Part shown: in pieces, positions 33,250-41,683 of the stretch
Layout of the letters: each line of letters opens with the position of its first letter
Numbering within the stretch: the stretch's first letter is position 1
From: Halomonas chromatireducens
GTDB taxonomy: Bacteria; Pseudomonadota; Gammaproteobacteria; Pseudomonadales; Halomonadaceae
Assembly: GCF_001545155.1 (NCBI RefSeq)
Contig: NZ_CP014226.1
Location: 2,834,387 to 2,898,386, forward strand
Direction of reading: 5' to 3'
DNA: 64,000 nt
Translations under genes and position numbers: made by a program
The notes under the pieces: generated by a model
Seen by the model: only the letters and a program-made list of their open reading frames with translations
Databases searched by the model: none
Told to the model about the DNA's origin: nothing

Positions 33250-33717
33250 ATGAAGCGTCTTCTTCCCGTACTGGCCCTTGGCGCGTTGACCCTGGCGGGC
33301 TGTGCCAATACCGCTCCCATGGGCGGCGACGTCTACCGGGGCAGCCAGGCACAGACCAGCCAGACCGTGACATTCGGCACCATCACCGCCCTGCGCCAGG
33401 TCCAGATTCAGGCTGACAGTCGCCTGGGCGGGGCCATCGGCACCGGTGGCGGCGCCGTGGTCGGTGGCCTGCTGGGCAGCCAGGTAGGCGGCGGCTCCGG
33501 CCGACAGCTCGCCACCGTTGCCGGCGCACTTGGCGGTGCGGTGGCCGGCACCGCGGTGGAGGAGTCCGCCAACCGGGTTCGCGCCTGGGAGATGGAGATC
33601 CGTCGTGACGATGGCCAGAACATCGTCGTGGTACAGAAGGCCGATCGGCAGTTCCAGACCGGACAGCGCGTGCGCATGATCGGTAGCGGTGCCAACGTCA
33701 GCGTGGCGCCATACTGA
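33250..33717 (+). CDS. Glycine-zipper outer-membrane lipoprotein, SlyB/Pcp type
   Basis: The 155-residue product starts at ATG 33250 behind CAGGAGG; a short upstream extension is not needed. A lipoprotein signal ends at LTLAGC (Cys18). The middle has the glycine-zipper repeats GGAIGTGGGAVVGGLLGSQV and GALGGAVAGTAVEE, then a small C-terminal beta domain (WEMEIRRDDGQNIVVVQ...). It resembles the 17-kDa SlyB/Pcp outer-membrane lipoproteins linked to envelope integrity. It has its own terminator. Confidence 0.9.
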   Translation: MKRLLPVLALGALTLAGCANTAPMGGDVYRGSQAQTSQTVTFGTITALRQVQIQADSRLGGAIGTGGGAVVGGLLGSQVGGGSGRQLATVAGALGGAVAGTAVEESANRVRAWEMEIRRDDGQNIVVVQKADRQFQTGQRVRMIGSGANVSVAPY

Positions 33718-33763
33718 GCGACGCCACGCCTGGGAGCCGATGGCGACTTCGGCCCCACCAACC

Positions 33764-33800
33764 AGAAGGCCCGCGGCATTTGCCGCGGGCCTTCTGTCTT
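33764..33800 (+). terminator. Intrinsic terminator after the glycine-zipper lipoprotein gene
   Basis: A perfect 15-bp stem (33764-33778 with 33781-33795) is followed by GTCTTT. It may also serve the convergent small membrane protein gene, whose stop is at 33826. Confidence 0.85.
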
Positions 33801-33825
33801 TCAGTATGCTGTCAAGTGGCTCGGC

Positions 33826-34110
33826 TCAGTGGAAGTTGGCCCTGCCCATCGCCCAGCAGACGACTTTCTTGGCGATCAGCGCCAGAATTGCGATCACGAT
33901 CACCGTCAGCAGCATGTCGACCGGACGCACCAGGGTGGTCGCGCCCAGGATCGCAAGCGCCACGCTCCAGATCCAGCGGTTCTCGTCGCCGCTCTTGATG
34001 ATGCGAGGCAGCACCTTGTTCAGGCCAGCGCTGACGGAGTCATCCCACTGCTTGATACTGAAGAACAGGATAAGGGCAAAGGCGATCAACCAGATCACGA
34101 TTTCGGTCAT
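33826..34110 (-). CDS. Small integral membrane protein of unknown function
   Basis: The 94-residue product starts at 34110 (MTEIVIWLIAFALILFFSIK), behind a GTGGAG site. It has two or three hydrophobic segments (about residues 1-20, 45-62 and 66-84) separated by a charged loop (KQWDDSVSAGLNKVLPRIIK), and a basic C-terminal end. I do not recognise the family. The upstream in-frame extension to 34194 lacks a ribosome site. It faces the lipoprotein gene tail to tail and is divergent from slyD. Confidence 0.65.
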   Translation of the reverse strand: MTEIVIWLIAFALILFFSIKQWDDSVSAGLNKVLPRIIKSGDENRWIWSVALAILGATTLVRPVDMLLTVIVIAILALIAKKVVCWAMGRANFH

Positions 34111-34317
34111 GCGACGTGCTCCACGGAAGGTTGGTGTAGGGTCCGAAAAAAGGAATCCCGCTAGGGTAGCCTCGGTTCCTTGAGTACGCAACACGCCAAA
34201 TGGCGTGAATGCTGTTCAGGATACTGTGCGAGATCCTGAAAATTGTCCCGCCCCCCTGACAGCCCGGGGATGGCGCGTTACCATGGTTCGTACATGCACT
34301 CACCGAAAGGTTAATCA

Positions 34318-34800
34318 ATGCAGATTGCGCAGAACTCTGTTGTCGCGTTCCACTACACCCTGACCAATGATGCAGGTGAGGTGCTGGACAGCTCGGAAGG
34401 TCGCGAGCCGCTGACTTACCTCCATGGCGCCGGCAATATCATTCCCGGTCTGGAGAAGGGGCTGGAGGGTCGCGAGAGCGGCGAGAAACTCAATGTCACC
34501 GTTGCCCCGGAAGAAGGCTACGGCGAAGTGCAGCCGCAGCTGGTTCAGGAAGTGCCGCGTGATGCCTTCCAGGGTGTCGAGGCCGTGGAGCCGGGCATGC
34601 AGTTCCAGGCTCAGACCCAGGGCGGCCCGCTGATGGTTACCGTGACCAAGATCGAAGGCGATACCGTCACCGTCGATGGCAACCACCCGTTGGCCGGCCA
34701 GAAGCTGAACTTCGACGTCGAGATCGCCGACGTGCGTGAGGCCAGCCAGGAAGAGATCGAGCACGGTCACGTGCATGGCGAAGGCGGCGTCGAGCACTGA
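34318..34800 (+). CDS. slyD: FKBP-type peptidyl-prolyl cis-trans isomerase, SlyD type
   Basis: This cytoplasmic folding helper isomerises Xaa-Pro bonds. The 160-residue product shows VVAFHYTLTNDAGEVLDSS, the FKBP pocket region YLHGAGNIIPGLEKGLEGR, the inserted-flap domain (about 70-120) with GNHPLAGQKLNFDVEI, and a short His-containing tail (HGHVHGEGGVEH). That tail is much poorer in metal-binding residues than the E. coli one, so nickel handling is likely reduced. A terminator follows. Confidence 0.95.
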   Translation: MQIAQNSVVAFHYTLTNDAGEVLDSSEGREPLTYLHGAGNIIPGLEKGLEGRESGEKLNVTVAPEEGYGEVQPQLVQEVPRDAFQGVEAVEPGMQFQAQTQGGPLMVTVTKIEGDTVTVDGNHPLAGQKLNFDVEIADVREASQEEIEHGHVHGEGGVEH

Positions 34801-34848
34801 GCCGACTTCACCAGCGCGGGCCGCTATAGCACGCAGCTTTGCTGATAG

Positions 34849-34878
34849 CGAAGGGGCAGCCCCACGGCTGCCCCTTCG
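34849..34878. terminator. Terminator hairpin after slyD
   Basis: A perfect 13-bp stem (34849-34861 with 34866-34878) and a 4-base loop lie 48 bp after the slyD stop. The facing gene ends at 34879, so its stop codon abuts the stem and the hairpin may serve both strands; T tails are weak. Confidence 0.75.
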
Positions 34879-35511
34879 TCATTCCTGGCCGGGTGATCGG
34901 AGCGCCACCAGGGTCCGGTAACCGCCCCACAGCCGCGTGGCGGTCGTCACCAGGCACGCCATGGCAAAGAGCGTGGCCAGCAGCGCAAAGTGAGTCGGAA
35001 AGAGGCAGAAGAGGACGAAAGCCAGAACCGTCTCGGTACCTTCGGTCAGCCCGTGCAGATAGTAGAAGGCCTTCTGCTGGAACCTTGGCCGCTCCAGTCC
35101 GTGGCGAGTCGCCATGATGGCAAAGGCCAGGAAGGAGGTTCCGGTGCCGATAAAGGCGAACAGCAGAAATGCCGCTGCCAGGGCGTTGGCCTCCGGATCG
35201 GCCAGGGCAAATCCCAGCACCACGGCAGCGTAGAAGACGAAGTCGAGGCCGATATCGAGAAACCCACCGGCATCGCTTTCCTGCCCCGTCATCCGTGCCA
35301 GGGCGCCGTCCAGCCCATCGCCCAGGCGATTGAGCAATATGACCACCAGCGCCGGCAGATACCACTCCAAGATCAACAGCGGCAACGCCAGCATGCCGAC
35401 CAGGAAAGCCCATAGCGTTACCTGATCGGGGCGAATCCGACGCCTTGCCAGCCTCGCAGCCAGGCGGTTCAAGGGTCCTTGAGCCAAAGGCATGGTCCAG
35501 CGATCCAGCAT
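34879..35511 (-). CDS. CDP-alcohol phosphatidyltransferase-family membrane protein
   Basis: Enzymes of this family join a CDP-linked lipid to an alcohol. The 210-residue product carries the signature DGLDGALAR, then eight residues, then GGFLDIGLD (the D-x2-DG-x2-AR-x8-G-x3-D-x3-D rule), and about six membrane helices. The alcohol cannot be predicted. AGGAGC precedes the ATG, and the fused reductase gene ends one base upstream, so the two form one operon. A lipid-synthesis partner for a membrane-anchored reductase is a notable pairing. Confidence 0.87.
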   Translation of the reverse strand: MLDRWTMPLAQGPLNRLAARLARRRIRPDQVTLWAFLVGMLALPLLILEWYLPALVVILLNRLGDGLDGALARMTGQESDAGGFLDIGLDFVFYAAVVLGFALADPEANALAAAFLLFAFIGTGTSFLAFAIMATRHGLERPRFQQKAFYYLHGLTEGTETVLAFVLFCLFPTHFALLATLFAMACLVTTATRLWGGYRTLVALRSPGQE

Positions 35512-35512
35512 C

Positions 35513-37753
35513 TCAGCTCCTCATGTCCCGAGTTTCGTTCTCGGCCTGCCGTGGTGCCACCGGCGTTCGCGCCCCTGCCGAGTCACTCCGCCGCCAGGCG
35601 AAATAACGCTCAAGCCAGCCCAGCACCCGCTCCGGCTTGTGGGCATTCTTCCACACCCCGGCGCTGGCCTTGGCCGCCTCCGACCAGGTGGGATAGGGAT
35701 GCACCGTTCCCAGCAGCTTGTTAAGGCCGATCCCGTGCGTCATCGCCAGGGTGAACTCCGCCAGCAGTTCACCGGCCCCATGCCCCACCACCGTGGCGCC
35801 AAGGATACGATCCTTGCCCGGCACCGTGAGAACCTTGACGAAGCCTTCCGTCAACCCTTCGGTAATGGCCCGATCCAGCTCGGAGAGGTCATAGCGCGTC
35901 ACCTCAAACTCGGTGCCCTGCGCCCTCGCCTCCTTCTCGCTGAGCCCCACCCGTGCCACCTCCGGATCGGTATAGGTGACGGCCGGCAGCGCCCGGTAGC
36001 TGACCCGGAAGCGCTTGAACTCACCGAACAGGGCATTGACCGTGGCGTGCCAGGCCTGGTGAGCGCTGGCATGGGTCAACTGGAAGGGGCCGGCAACGTC
36101 GCCACAGGCCCAGACATTGGGCAGCACACTCTGCAGGCTCTCATCCACCGCCAGGGTACCATCCTTGCGGGTTTCCACCCCCAACGCCTCCAGGCCCATC
36201 CCCGCCACATTGGCCGCTCGCCCCACCGCTACCAGGAGCTCGTCGAAGTCGAGCCGCTCGGTCAACGTCTCGCCTGTCGAGCTCTCTCGCTCGACCACCA
36301 GCACGTGGCCCCCCTGCTGGCCGGCACCCGCCTCCACCCGGACAGCCCGGGTGTCGAGCCACAGTGACAGGCCTTCGGCCTCGAGCCGCTGACGCAGCGC
36401 CGCAGCGGTGTCAACATCTTCCCTCGGCAGCAGCTGGCTGCCCATCTCGACCAGGCTCACCTGGCTGCCCAGGCGGGCGAAGCTCTGTCCCAGCTCACAG
36501 CCGATAGGCCCGCCCCCCAGCACGACGAGGCGGCCAGGCAGGGTCTCGAGTTGCCACAGGTTGTCCGAGGTCAGCACCTCGATATCGCCAAGCCCTGGGA
36601 GGTCGGGCACCCGAGGACGCGCCCCGCTGGCGATGATCACATGGCGGGTAGTGAGCACCCGCTCTCCCTCCTCGCCCGTGACCTGCACCCGCCATGGGTC
36701 CAGCAGGCAGGCCTCGCCGGCAATCACCTCGACTCCCAGCCCCTCGTAGCGTTCACGACTGTCGTGGGGCTCCACCTCGCGAATGGCATGATGGACATGC
36801 CCCATCACTTGCGTGAAATCCACCCGTGGTTCTCCAGCATGAATACCGTACCGTGCTGACTCACGCACTTCACTGGCGACACGGGCCGCGCGGATCAACG
36901 CCTTGGAGGGCACGCAGCCGGTATTCAAGCAGTCGCCGCCAAGCCTGTCGCGCCCCACCAGTACGCCCCGCGCCTTGCCCGCCGCCGCGATATAGTTTGC
37001 CACCAGGCCCGCGGAGCCGCCGCCGATGACCACGATGTCATGATCGAAGTGCGCCGGACGGTCGTAGCGGCTCGCCAGCCGGCGACGCTTGGCAACGGCC
37101 ACCACCCCCCGCGCCAGCCAGGGGAAGAGGCCGATGAGCACGAAGGAGCCAAGCAGGCCCGGCGACAGGATGCCGGAGAGGCTCTCCAGGTTGCCCAGTT
37201 CCCGGCCGGCATTCACGAATACCGCCGTGCCCGGCAGCATGCCAAGCTGACTGACCCAGTAGAAGGTCCACAGCCGCATCCGCGTCAGCCCCATCACCAG
37301 GTTGATGACAAAGAAGGGAAACAGCGGAATCAGGCGCAGCGTGAACAGATAGAAGGCGCCCTCACGTCGAATACCGGCATTGATGCGCTCGAGCTGCGGG
37401 GCGAAGCGTTTTTCCAGGGGGCCGCGGGCCAGGGTCCGGGCCAGCGCCGCCGCCAGGGTGGCGCCGATGGTGCTGGCGAAGGAGATGATCAGCAGGCCCC
37501 AGCCGAGGCCGAAAAGCGCCCCGCCGAGTACCGTGAGCAGGGTGGCACCGGGCAACGATAGCCCTGCCATTACCACATAGAGCACGAAGAAGCCCCCAAT
37601 GACGGTGACAGGGTCATCGGCCAGCCACGCATGGAAGCGGGCCTGTTCGGCCTTGAGGTTCTCAAGGGTCAGGAAGTCAGCTGCCCCGCTGAGAAAAAAA
37701 GCCCCTACCCCCAGGACGATCAGTGCCACCAGTATCAGACGTCGCTTTGCCAC
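35513..37753 (-). CDS. Fusion of TVP38/DedA-type membrane domain and FAD disulfide reductase
   Basis: The 746-residue product has two parts. Residues 1-225 form a TVP38/TMEM64 (SNARE-associated, DedA-like) membrane domain with several helices and the motif GATLLTVLGGALFGLGWG. Residues 238-720 form a class I pyridine nucleotide-disulfide oxidoreductase: FAD-binding VIGGGSAGL (244-250), the redox disulfide GGDCLNTGCVPSK (Cys275/Cys280), the NAD-binding VVLGGGPIGCELGQ, the second FAD motif ACGDVAG, and the active-site HPYPTWSEA. The start is a GTG (37753), better spaced from AAGGGAG than the GTG at 37762. The likely role is reduction at the membrane; the substrate is unknown. It is cotranscribed with the phosphatidyltransferase. 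Confidence 0.9.
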   Translation of the reverse strand: MAKRRLILVALIVLGVGAFFLSGAADFLTLENLKAEQARFHAWLADDPVTVIGGFFVLYVVMAGLSLPGATLLTVLGGALFGLGWGLLIISFASTIGATLAAALARTLARGPLEKRFAPQLERINAGIRREGAFYLFTLRLIPLFPFFVINLVMGLTRMRLWTFYWVSQLGMLPGTAVFVNAGRELGNLESLSGILSPGLLGSFVLIGLFPWLARGVVAVAKRRRLASRYDRPAHFDHDIVVIGGGSAGLVANYIAAAGKARGVLVGRDRLGGDCLNTGCVPSKALIRAARVASEVRESARYGIHAGEPRVDFTQVMGHVHHAIREVEPHDSRERYEGLGVEVIAGEACLLDPWRVQVTGEEGERVLTTRHVIIASGARPRVPDLPGLGDIEVLTSDNLWQLETLPGRLVVLGGGPIGCELGQSFARLGSQVSLVEMGSQLLPREDVDTAAALRQRLEAEGLSLWLDTRAVRVEAGAGQQGGHVLVVERESSTGETLTERLDFDELLVAVGRAANVAGMGLEALGVETRKDGTLAVDESLQSVLPNVWACGDVAGPFQLTHASAHQAWHATVNALFGEFKRFRVSYRALPAVTYTDPEVARVGLSEKEARAQGTEFEVTRYDLSELDRAITEGLTEGFVKVLTVPGKDRILGATVVGHGAGELLAEFTLAMTHGIGLNKLLGTVHPYPTWSEAAKASAGVWKNAHKPERVLGWLERYFAWRRSDSAGARTPVAPRQAENETRDMRS

Positions 37754-37934
37754 CTGCTCCACTCCCTTGATTCATCGAGTCGTTGTATCGAGTCGTACGG
37801 TCCTCTTGCGTCGGCGCCCGCCCGCTATCCTTACACGGCTTCTACACGATCCGGTAATCTCGCGGTAGACGGAACCCCGACGATGAGCGCACCCTCTAAG
37901 GCTGACATCCCCCTGCTACAGCGAGTGCACCATA

Positions 37935-38561
37935 ATGAAAATGCCACTGAGGTTCCCATGGCTGATTCCTGCGCTAGTGCCACTGGCAATGGCCAGCCCC
38001 GCCCTGGGCGATGACGCCGAGGCTACCGCCACGGCCATCTTCGGCGGTGGCTGCTTCTGGTGCGTCGAGGAGGCCTTCGACAAGGTGGAGGGTGTCGTCG
38101 CGACCACCTCGGGCTTCAGCGGCGGTCATGTGGAAAACCCCACCTACGAACAGGTGGTTGGCGGCGGCACCGGCCACGCCGAGGTGGTAAAGGTGGAATA
38201 TGAGCCCGACCAGGTCGATTATGCCACCCTGCTGCATGTGTTCTGGCGCAACATCGACCCCTTTGCGGTGGACCGACAGTTCTGCGATCAGGGGGAAGCC
38301 TACCGCAGCGCCATCTTCTATGGCAGCGAGGAGGAGCGCGAGCTGGCCGAGAGCACCCGCGACGAGCTGGCCGAACGGTTCGAGCGCGACATCGCCACCG
38401 AGATCGCTTCCTTCGAGTCGTTCTATCCGGCCGAGGAGTACCATCAGGATTACTACCGCAAGAACCCGGTGCGCTACCAGTACTACAAGGCCGCCTGCGG
38501 CCGTGAACGACGCCTGGAAGAGGTCTGGGGCACTGAAGCCGGCGGCCTCGGCCAGCCCTGA
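37935..38561 (+). CDS. msrA: Peptide methionine-S-sulfoxide reductase MsrA with signal peptide
   Basis: MsrA repairs oxidised methionine. The 208-residue product has a hydrophobic N-terminal signal (MKMPLRFPWLIPALVPLAMA, cleavage near SPALG-D), unlike typical cytosolic MsrA, so it is probably periplasmic. The core is standard: IFGGGCFWCVEEAF with catalytic Cys40 and Cys43, GHAEVVKVEYEPDQVDY, FCDQGEAYRSAIFY and EEYHQDYYRKNP. The ribosome site is weak. It is divergent from the membrane reductase gene, which could supply electrons (inference). Confidence 0.92.
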   Translation: MKMPLRFPWLIPALVPLAMASPALGDDAEATATAIFGGGCFWCVEEAFDKVEGVVATTSGFSGGHVENPTYEQVVGGGTGHAEVVKVEYEPDQVDYATLLHVFWRNIDPFAVDRQFCDQGEAYRSAIFYGSEEERELAESTRDELAERFERDIATEIASFESFYPAEEYHQDYYRKNPVRYQYYKAACGRERRLEEVWGTEAGGLGQP

Positions 38562-38583
38562 GCCAGCTCGGCCAGTGGTCGCC

Positions 38584-39786
38584 TCAGCCGGCAACGCCGA
38601 GGGGCTGTACCACGCGCTCCCGACGCCATAACCAGACGGCGATGCCCAAGGTCACGCCGAGCAGCAGCCAGGAGCCCAGCACCACGCCGGACCAGCCCGC
38701 GTATTGCCAAAAGGGCTCCAGCCAGGCGCTACCCAGGCTGGCACCCACGTAATAGAAGACCAGATAGAGCGCAGAGGCGCTTCCCCGGGCCTTCTCGGCA
38801 TGGCGGCTGACCCAGCTCGAGGCCATGGAGTGGGCCAGGAAGAAGCCCACGGCATTGATCGTCAGCCCGACGATGATCCAGGGCAACGACGCCGACAGGG
38901 TGACCAGCGTTCCCCCCAGCAGGATCAGGATGCCCAGCACCATGCACAGCGGCTGCCCCAGGTGGCCGGCCAGCCGCCCCGACAGCATGGAGCTCAGGGT
39001 GCCGCCCAGGTAGGTCAGGAAGATCATGCCCAGCAGACGGGCGCCCAGGCCGAACGGCTCATCGGCCAAGCGGAAGGTGATGTAGCTGTACTGGTTGATG
39101 AAGATCAGGAAGTTGATGCCACCGAGCAGATAGGCCGCCAGCAGCAGCGGATGGCGCAGATGTGCTGCAATGTCTGTCAGCGCACCGCGCAGCTCGAAGC
39201 GCCGGGTCGTGAACGCCCGCGCCCTCGGCAGCAGTTTCCAGAACAGGGCAACGCCGACCAGGGTGAGCAGGCCCACGGACAGAAAGCCCGCGCTGGCACC
39301 GCCCAGCTCTCCCGCCCCGCCGCCGATCAGGCGGCCGCCGATGCCCCCCAGGGTGTTGGCACCGATATAGAGCCCCACCGCCGAAAGCAGCGCGGGGCGG
39401 TCGAACTCGTCCCCCATCCAGGCAATGGCCACCGCCGGAAGACCACCGAGCAGGAACCCCTGTAGCGCGCGCAACGCCAGCAGGCTCTCGAAATTGGGCG
39501 CGAAGGCCAGTGCCAGCGAACAGAGCCCCGTCAGCAGCAGCGTCACCCGCATGATGGTATCGCGACCGATGGCGTCCGACAGCGGGCCGAAGACCAGCAG
39601 CGCTCCCGCCAGGGCCAGTGTCGAGATCGACATGATCAGGCTGATGCCCAGCGTGGAGACGCCATAGGCCTCGCGCAGCTCCGGCAGCAGCGGCTGTGGG
39701 GCATAGAGGTTGACGAAGACCAGGAAGGAGCCCAGGCAGAGCGCAAGGGTGGCGCGCCACCAGGCGGGGGTACGTGCGGTGATCAT
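38584..39786 (-). CDS. MFS transporter, YnfM-like
   Basis: The 400-residue product has 12 predicted membrane helices and the MFS loop motif GPLSDAIGRDTIMRV after helix 2, and resembles the YnfM branch of the drug/arabinose-type exporters (NLYAPQPLLPELREAYGVS). AGGA precedes the ATG. It is divergent from a LysR-type regulator, with 120 bp between, the classic arrangement for a regulated exporter. The substrate is not predictable. Confidence 0.92.
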   Translation of the reverse strand: MITARTPAWWRATLALCLGSFLVFVNLYAPQPLLPELREAYGVSTLGISLIMSISTLALAGALLVFGPLSDAIGRDTIMRVTLLLTGLCSLALAFAPNFESLLALRALQGFLLGGLPAVAIAWMGDEFDRPALLSAVGLYIGANTLGGIGGRLIGGGAGELGGASAGFLSVGLLTLVGVALFWKLLPRARAFTTRRFELRGALTDIAAHLRHPLLLAAYLLGGINFLIFINQYSYITFRLADEPFGLGARLLGMIFLTYLGGTLSSMLSGRLAGHLGQPLCMVLGILILLGGTLVTLSASLPWIIVGLTINAVGFFLAHSMASSWVSRHAEKARGSASALYLVFYYVGASLGSAWLEPFWQYAGWSGVVLGSWLLLGVTLGIAVWLWRRERVVQPLGVAG

Positions 39787-39856
39787 GCGATGTCCTGCAG
39801 CGATGGCTTGTCGGGCATGATCGCTTGCGGCCTATAATAAGGCAAACAGCATAAAA

Positions 39857-39871
39857 AGATGACTTCCATCT
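39857..39871. promoter_or_regulatory. Candidate LysR-regulator binding site
   Basis: The imperfectly symmetric AGATGACTTCCATCT (arms AGATG and CATCT) is centred between the divergent MFS and lysR genes, where a LysR-type regulator usually binds to control its own gene and its partner. It contains the T-N11-A pattern expected for this family only loosely. Confidence 0.5.
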
Positions 39872-39906
39872 GATCCTCTTATAGCTGCCTGTCTCAGGAG
39901 ACTACC

Positions 39907-40794
39907 ATGTCACTCCCCTTCGACCTGCGTGCACTGCGCGTTTTCCTCACCGTTGCCGACCGGGGCGGATTCAGCGCCGCGGCTCGCGAGCTCCACGTCG
40001 CCCAGTCGGCAATCAGTCAGACCATTGCCAACCTGGAGCGCCACCTGGACCTGACCCTGTTTCATCGGCATGAGCGGCGCATCAGCCTCACCCCGGAGGG
40101 ACAGGCCCTGCAGAGTCACGCCCGCGAGTTGCTGGATCGCGCCGATGCCGCCCACCTCGCCATGCGCGAGCTGCACGGCCTGGTCAAGGGCGAGGTCCGC
40201 ATCGGCATCCCGTCGATGCTCGGCTCCTATTACTTTCCGCCGCTGCTGATGGGCTTCAAGTCGCGCCATCCGGGAATTCGCCTGACCGTGGTGGAAGCCG
40301 GCGCCAGACGACTACAGAACATGATCGCCGCGGGGGAGCTGGATCTCGGGGTGGTGATCGACGACGAGCAGAGCCGTCGAATGGAGCGACGCCCGCTGGT
40401 ACACGAGGAGATGGTGGTCTGCGTGCCACGGACTCACCCTTTCGCTGGCAGGCAGGGGGTGAGTCCGGAGGAGTTCTTCGCCGAGCCGCTGGTGCTGTTC
40501 CAGGACGGCTACTTTCATCGCGAGTTCGTCGATGCCCTGTCACAGCAGACCGGCCACTCGGCAAATGTCGCCTTCCAGTCGAACCTGATTCCGCTGACCA
40601 AGGCGATCGTGCGCCAGGGCTTCGGCATCACCACCTTCCTGCGCCGGGTGATCGACGAACCCGAGCTGGCGGCGGTCTCCTTCGACCCACCGGCCTGGCT
40701 CGATCTGTCTCTGGCCTGGGCCGAAGGGGCCTACCTTTCCCGAGCGGAAAGCGCCTTCGCCGAGTTCATCGAGGCGAACCGACACTCGCTCTAG
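39907..40794 (+). CDS. LysR-family transcriptional regulator
   Basis: The 295-residue product has the LysR N-terminal winged helix-turn-helix (LRALRVFLTVADRGGFSAAA, then LHVAQSAISQTIANLERHL) and the periplasmic-binding-like effector domain (VRIGIPSMLGSYYFPPLL onward). AGGAG precedes the ATG. Gene order suggests it controls the divergent MFS exporter. The effector is unknown. Confidence 0.92.
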   Translation: MSLPFDLRALRVFLTVADRGGFSAAARELHVAQSAISQTIANLERHLDLTLFHRHERRISLTPEGQALQSHARELLDRADAAHLAMRELHGLVKGEVRIGIPSMLGSYYFPPLLMGFKSRHPGIRLTVVEAGARRLQNMIAAGELDLGVVIDDEQSRRMERRPLVHEEMVVCVPRTHPFAGRQGVSPEEFFAEPLVLFQDGYFHREFVDALSQQTGHSANVAFQSNLIPLTKAIVRQGFGITTFLRRVIDEPELAAVSFDPPAWLDLSLAWAEGAYLSRAESAFAEFIEANRHSL

Positions 40795-40820
40795 TGATTC
40801 ACCAACCGGCCCGACCTATC

Positions 40821-41444
40821 CTACCCTTCATCTGCCGAAGCGACACGCCGCGCCAGCGTAGTGGGCTCCAGCGTCCGCCGAGCCTGCCAGAAATGGCGCT
40901 GCCAGTAGACATTGTCGAGTTCGGAGAGCATCACGCCTTGAGAAGTGGAGGCATGCAGGAAATAGCCGTCACCCACGTAGATGCCCACGTGATCGTAGGG
41001 CCCCGGGGGGCGGAAGAAGACGAGGTCGCCGACCTGAAGCTCCGCGCGCGACACCGGCGACCCTGCATGTACCTGCTCTCCGGTGGAGCGCGGCAGATCC
41101 AGGCGGAAGGTTTCGCTGAAGACATTCTGCACCAGTGCGGAGCAATCGATGCCCCGTTCACCGGTACCGCCCAGTCGATAGGGCGTTCCGGCCCAGCGCT
41201 CATGCTGGGCGAGCAGCGCCTGGCGAACCAGCTCCGGAGGCGGATTATGCAGGCTTCGAGCTTGCAGAATGGGATTGTCCACCGGCGACATCATGGGGTT
41301 CCAGGATCCCGGCATACCCGGCAGGTTAAGGGCGAAGTAGTCGTCGGCCCCGCTCTGCGACTGCTTCGTGCTGCTGGCGCAACCGGCCAGCAGGGCCAGC
41401 GACACACCGAGCATCAGGATACGACTCGATCTCGTGGCTACCAT
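40821..41444 (-). CDS. NlpC/P60-family lipoprotein, putative peptidoglycan endopeptidase
   Basis: The 207-residue product starts with a lipoprotein signal (LALLAGC, lipidation Cys22) and ends in an NlpC/P60 domain with the catalytic triad Cys101 (GIDCSALVQ), His152 (DHVGIYVG) and His164 (FLHAS). Such proteins cut gamma-D-Glu-diaminopimelate bonds in the cell wall and sit in the outer membrane. A Spr/NlpC-like length and domain layout fit. GAGGAC lies eight bases before the ATG. Confidence 0.92.
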   Translation of the reverse strand: MVATRSSRILMLGVSLALLAGCASSTKQSQSGADDYFALNLPGMPGSWNPMMSPVDNPILQARSLHNPPPELVRQALLAQHERWAGTPYRLGGTGERGIDCSALVQNVFSETFRLDLPRSTGEQVHAGSPVSRAELQVGDLVFFRPPGPYDHVGIYVGDGYFLHASTSQGVMLSELDNVYWQRHFWQARRTLEPTTLARRVASADEG

Positions 41445-41683
41445 CTTGGTAACGTCCTCGTTCCCTGAGCCGCACGCCTCCCCGGGTCGAGCATGAGCTC
41501 TACCTGATTAACCCGCAGGAATCGCTGTGGTAGTGGTGCGTCGGCATCTTGCTTCATTGCCTGTACCACTGCCAGAGCGGCCTATGAGGCGACTGGCTAT
41601 TATCATGATTTAGGCCCCTGTATAAGGAGCCGTTTCAACAAACTTTACGACTATAAGCCACATCGCCCTGAAATGGCGAGCCC

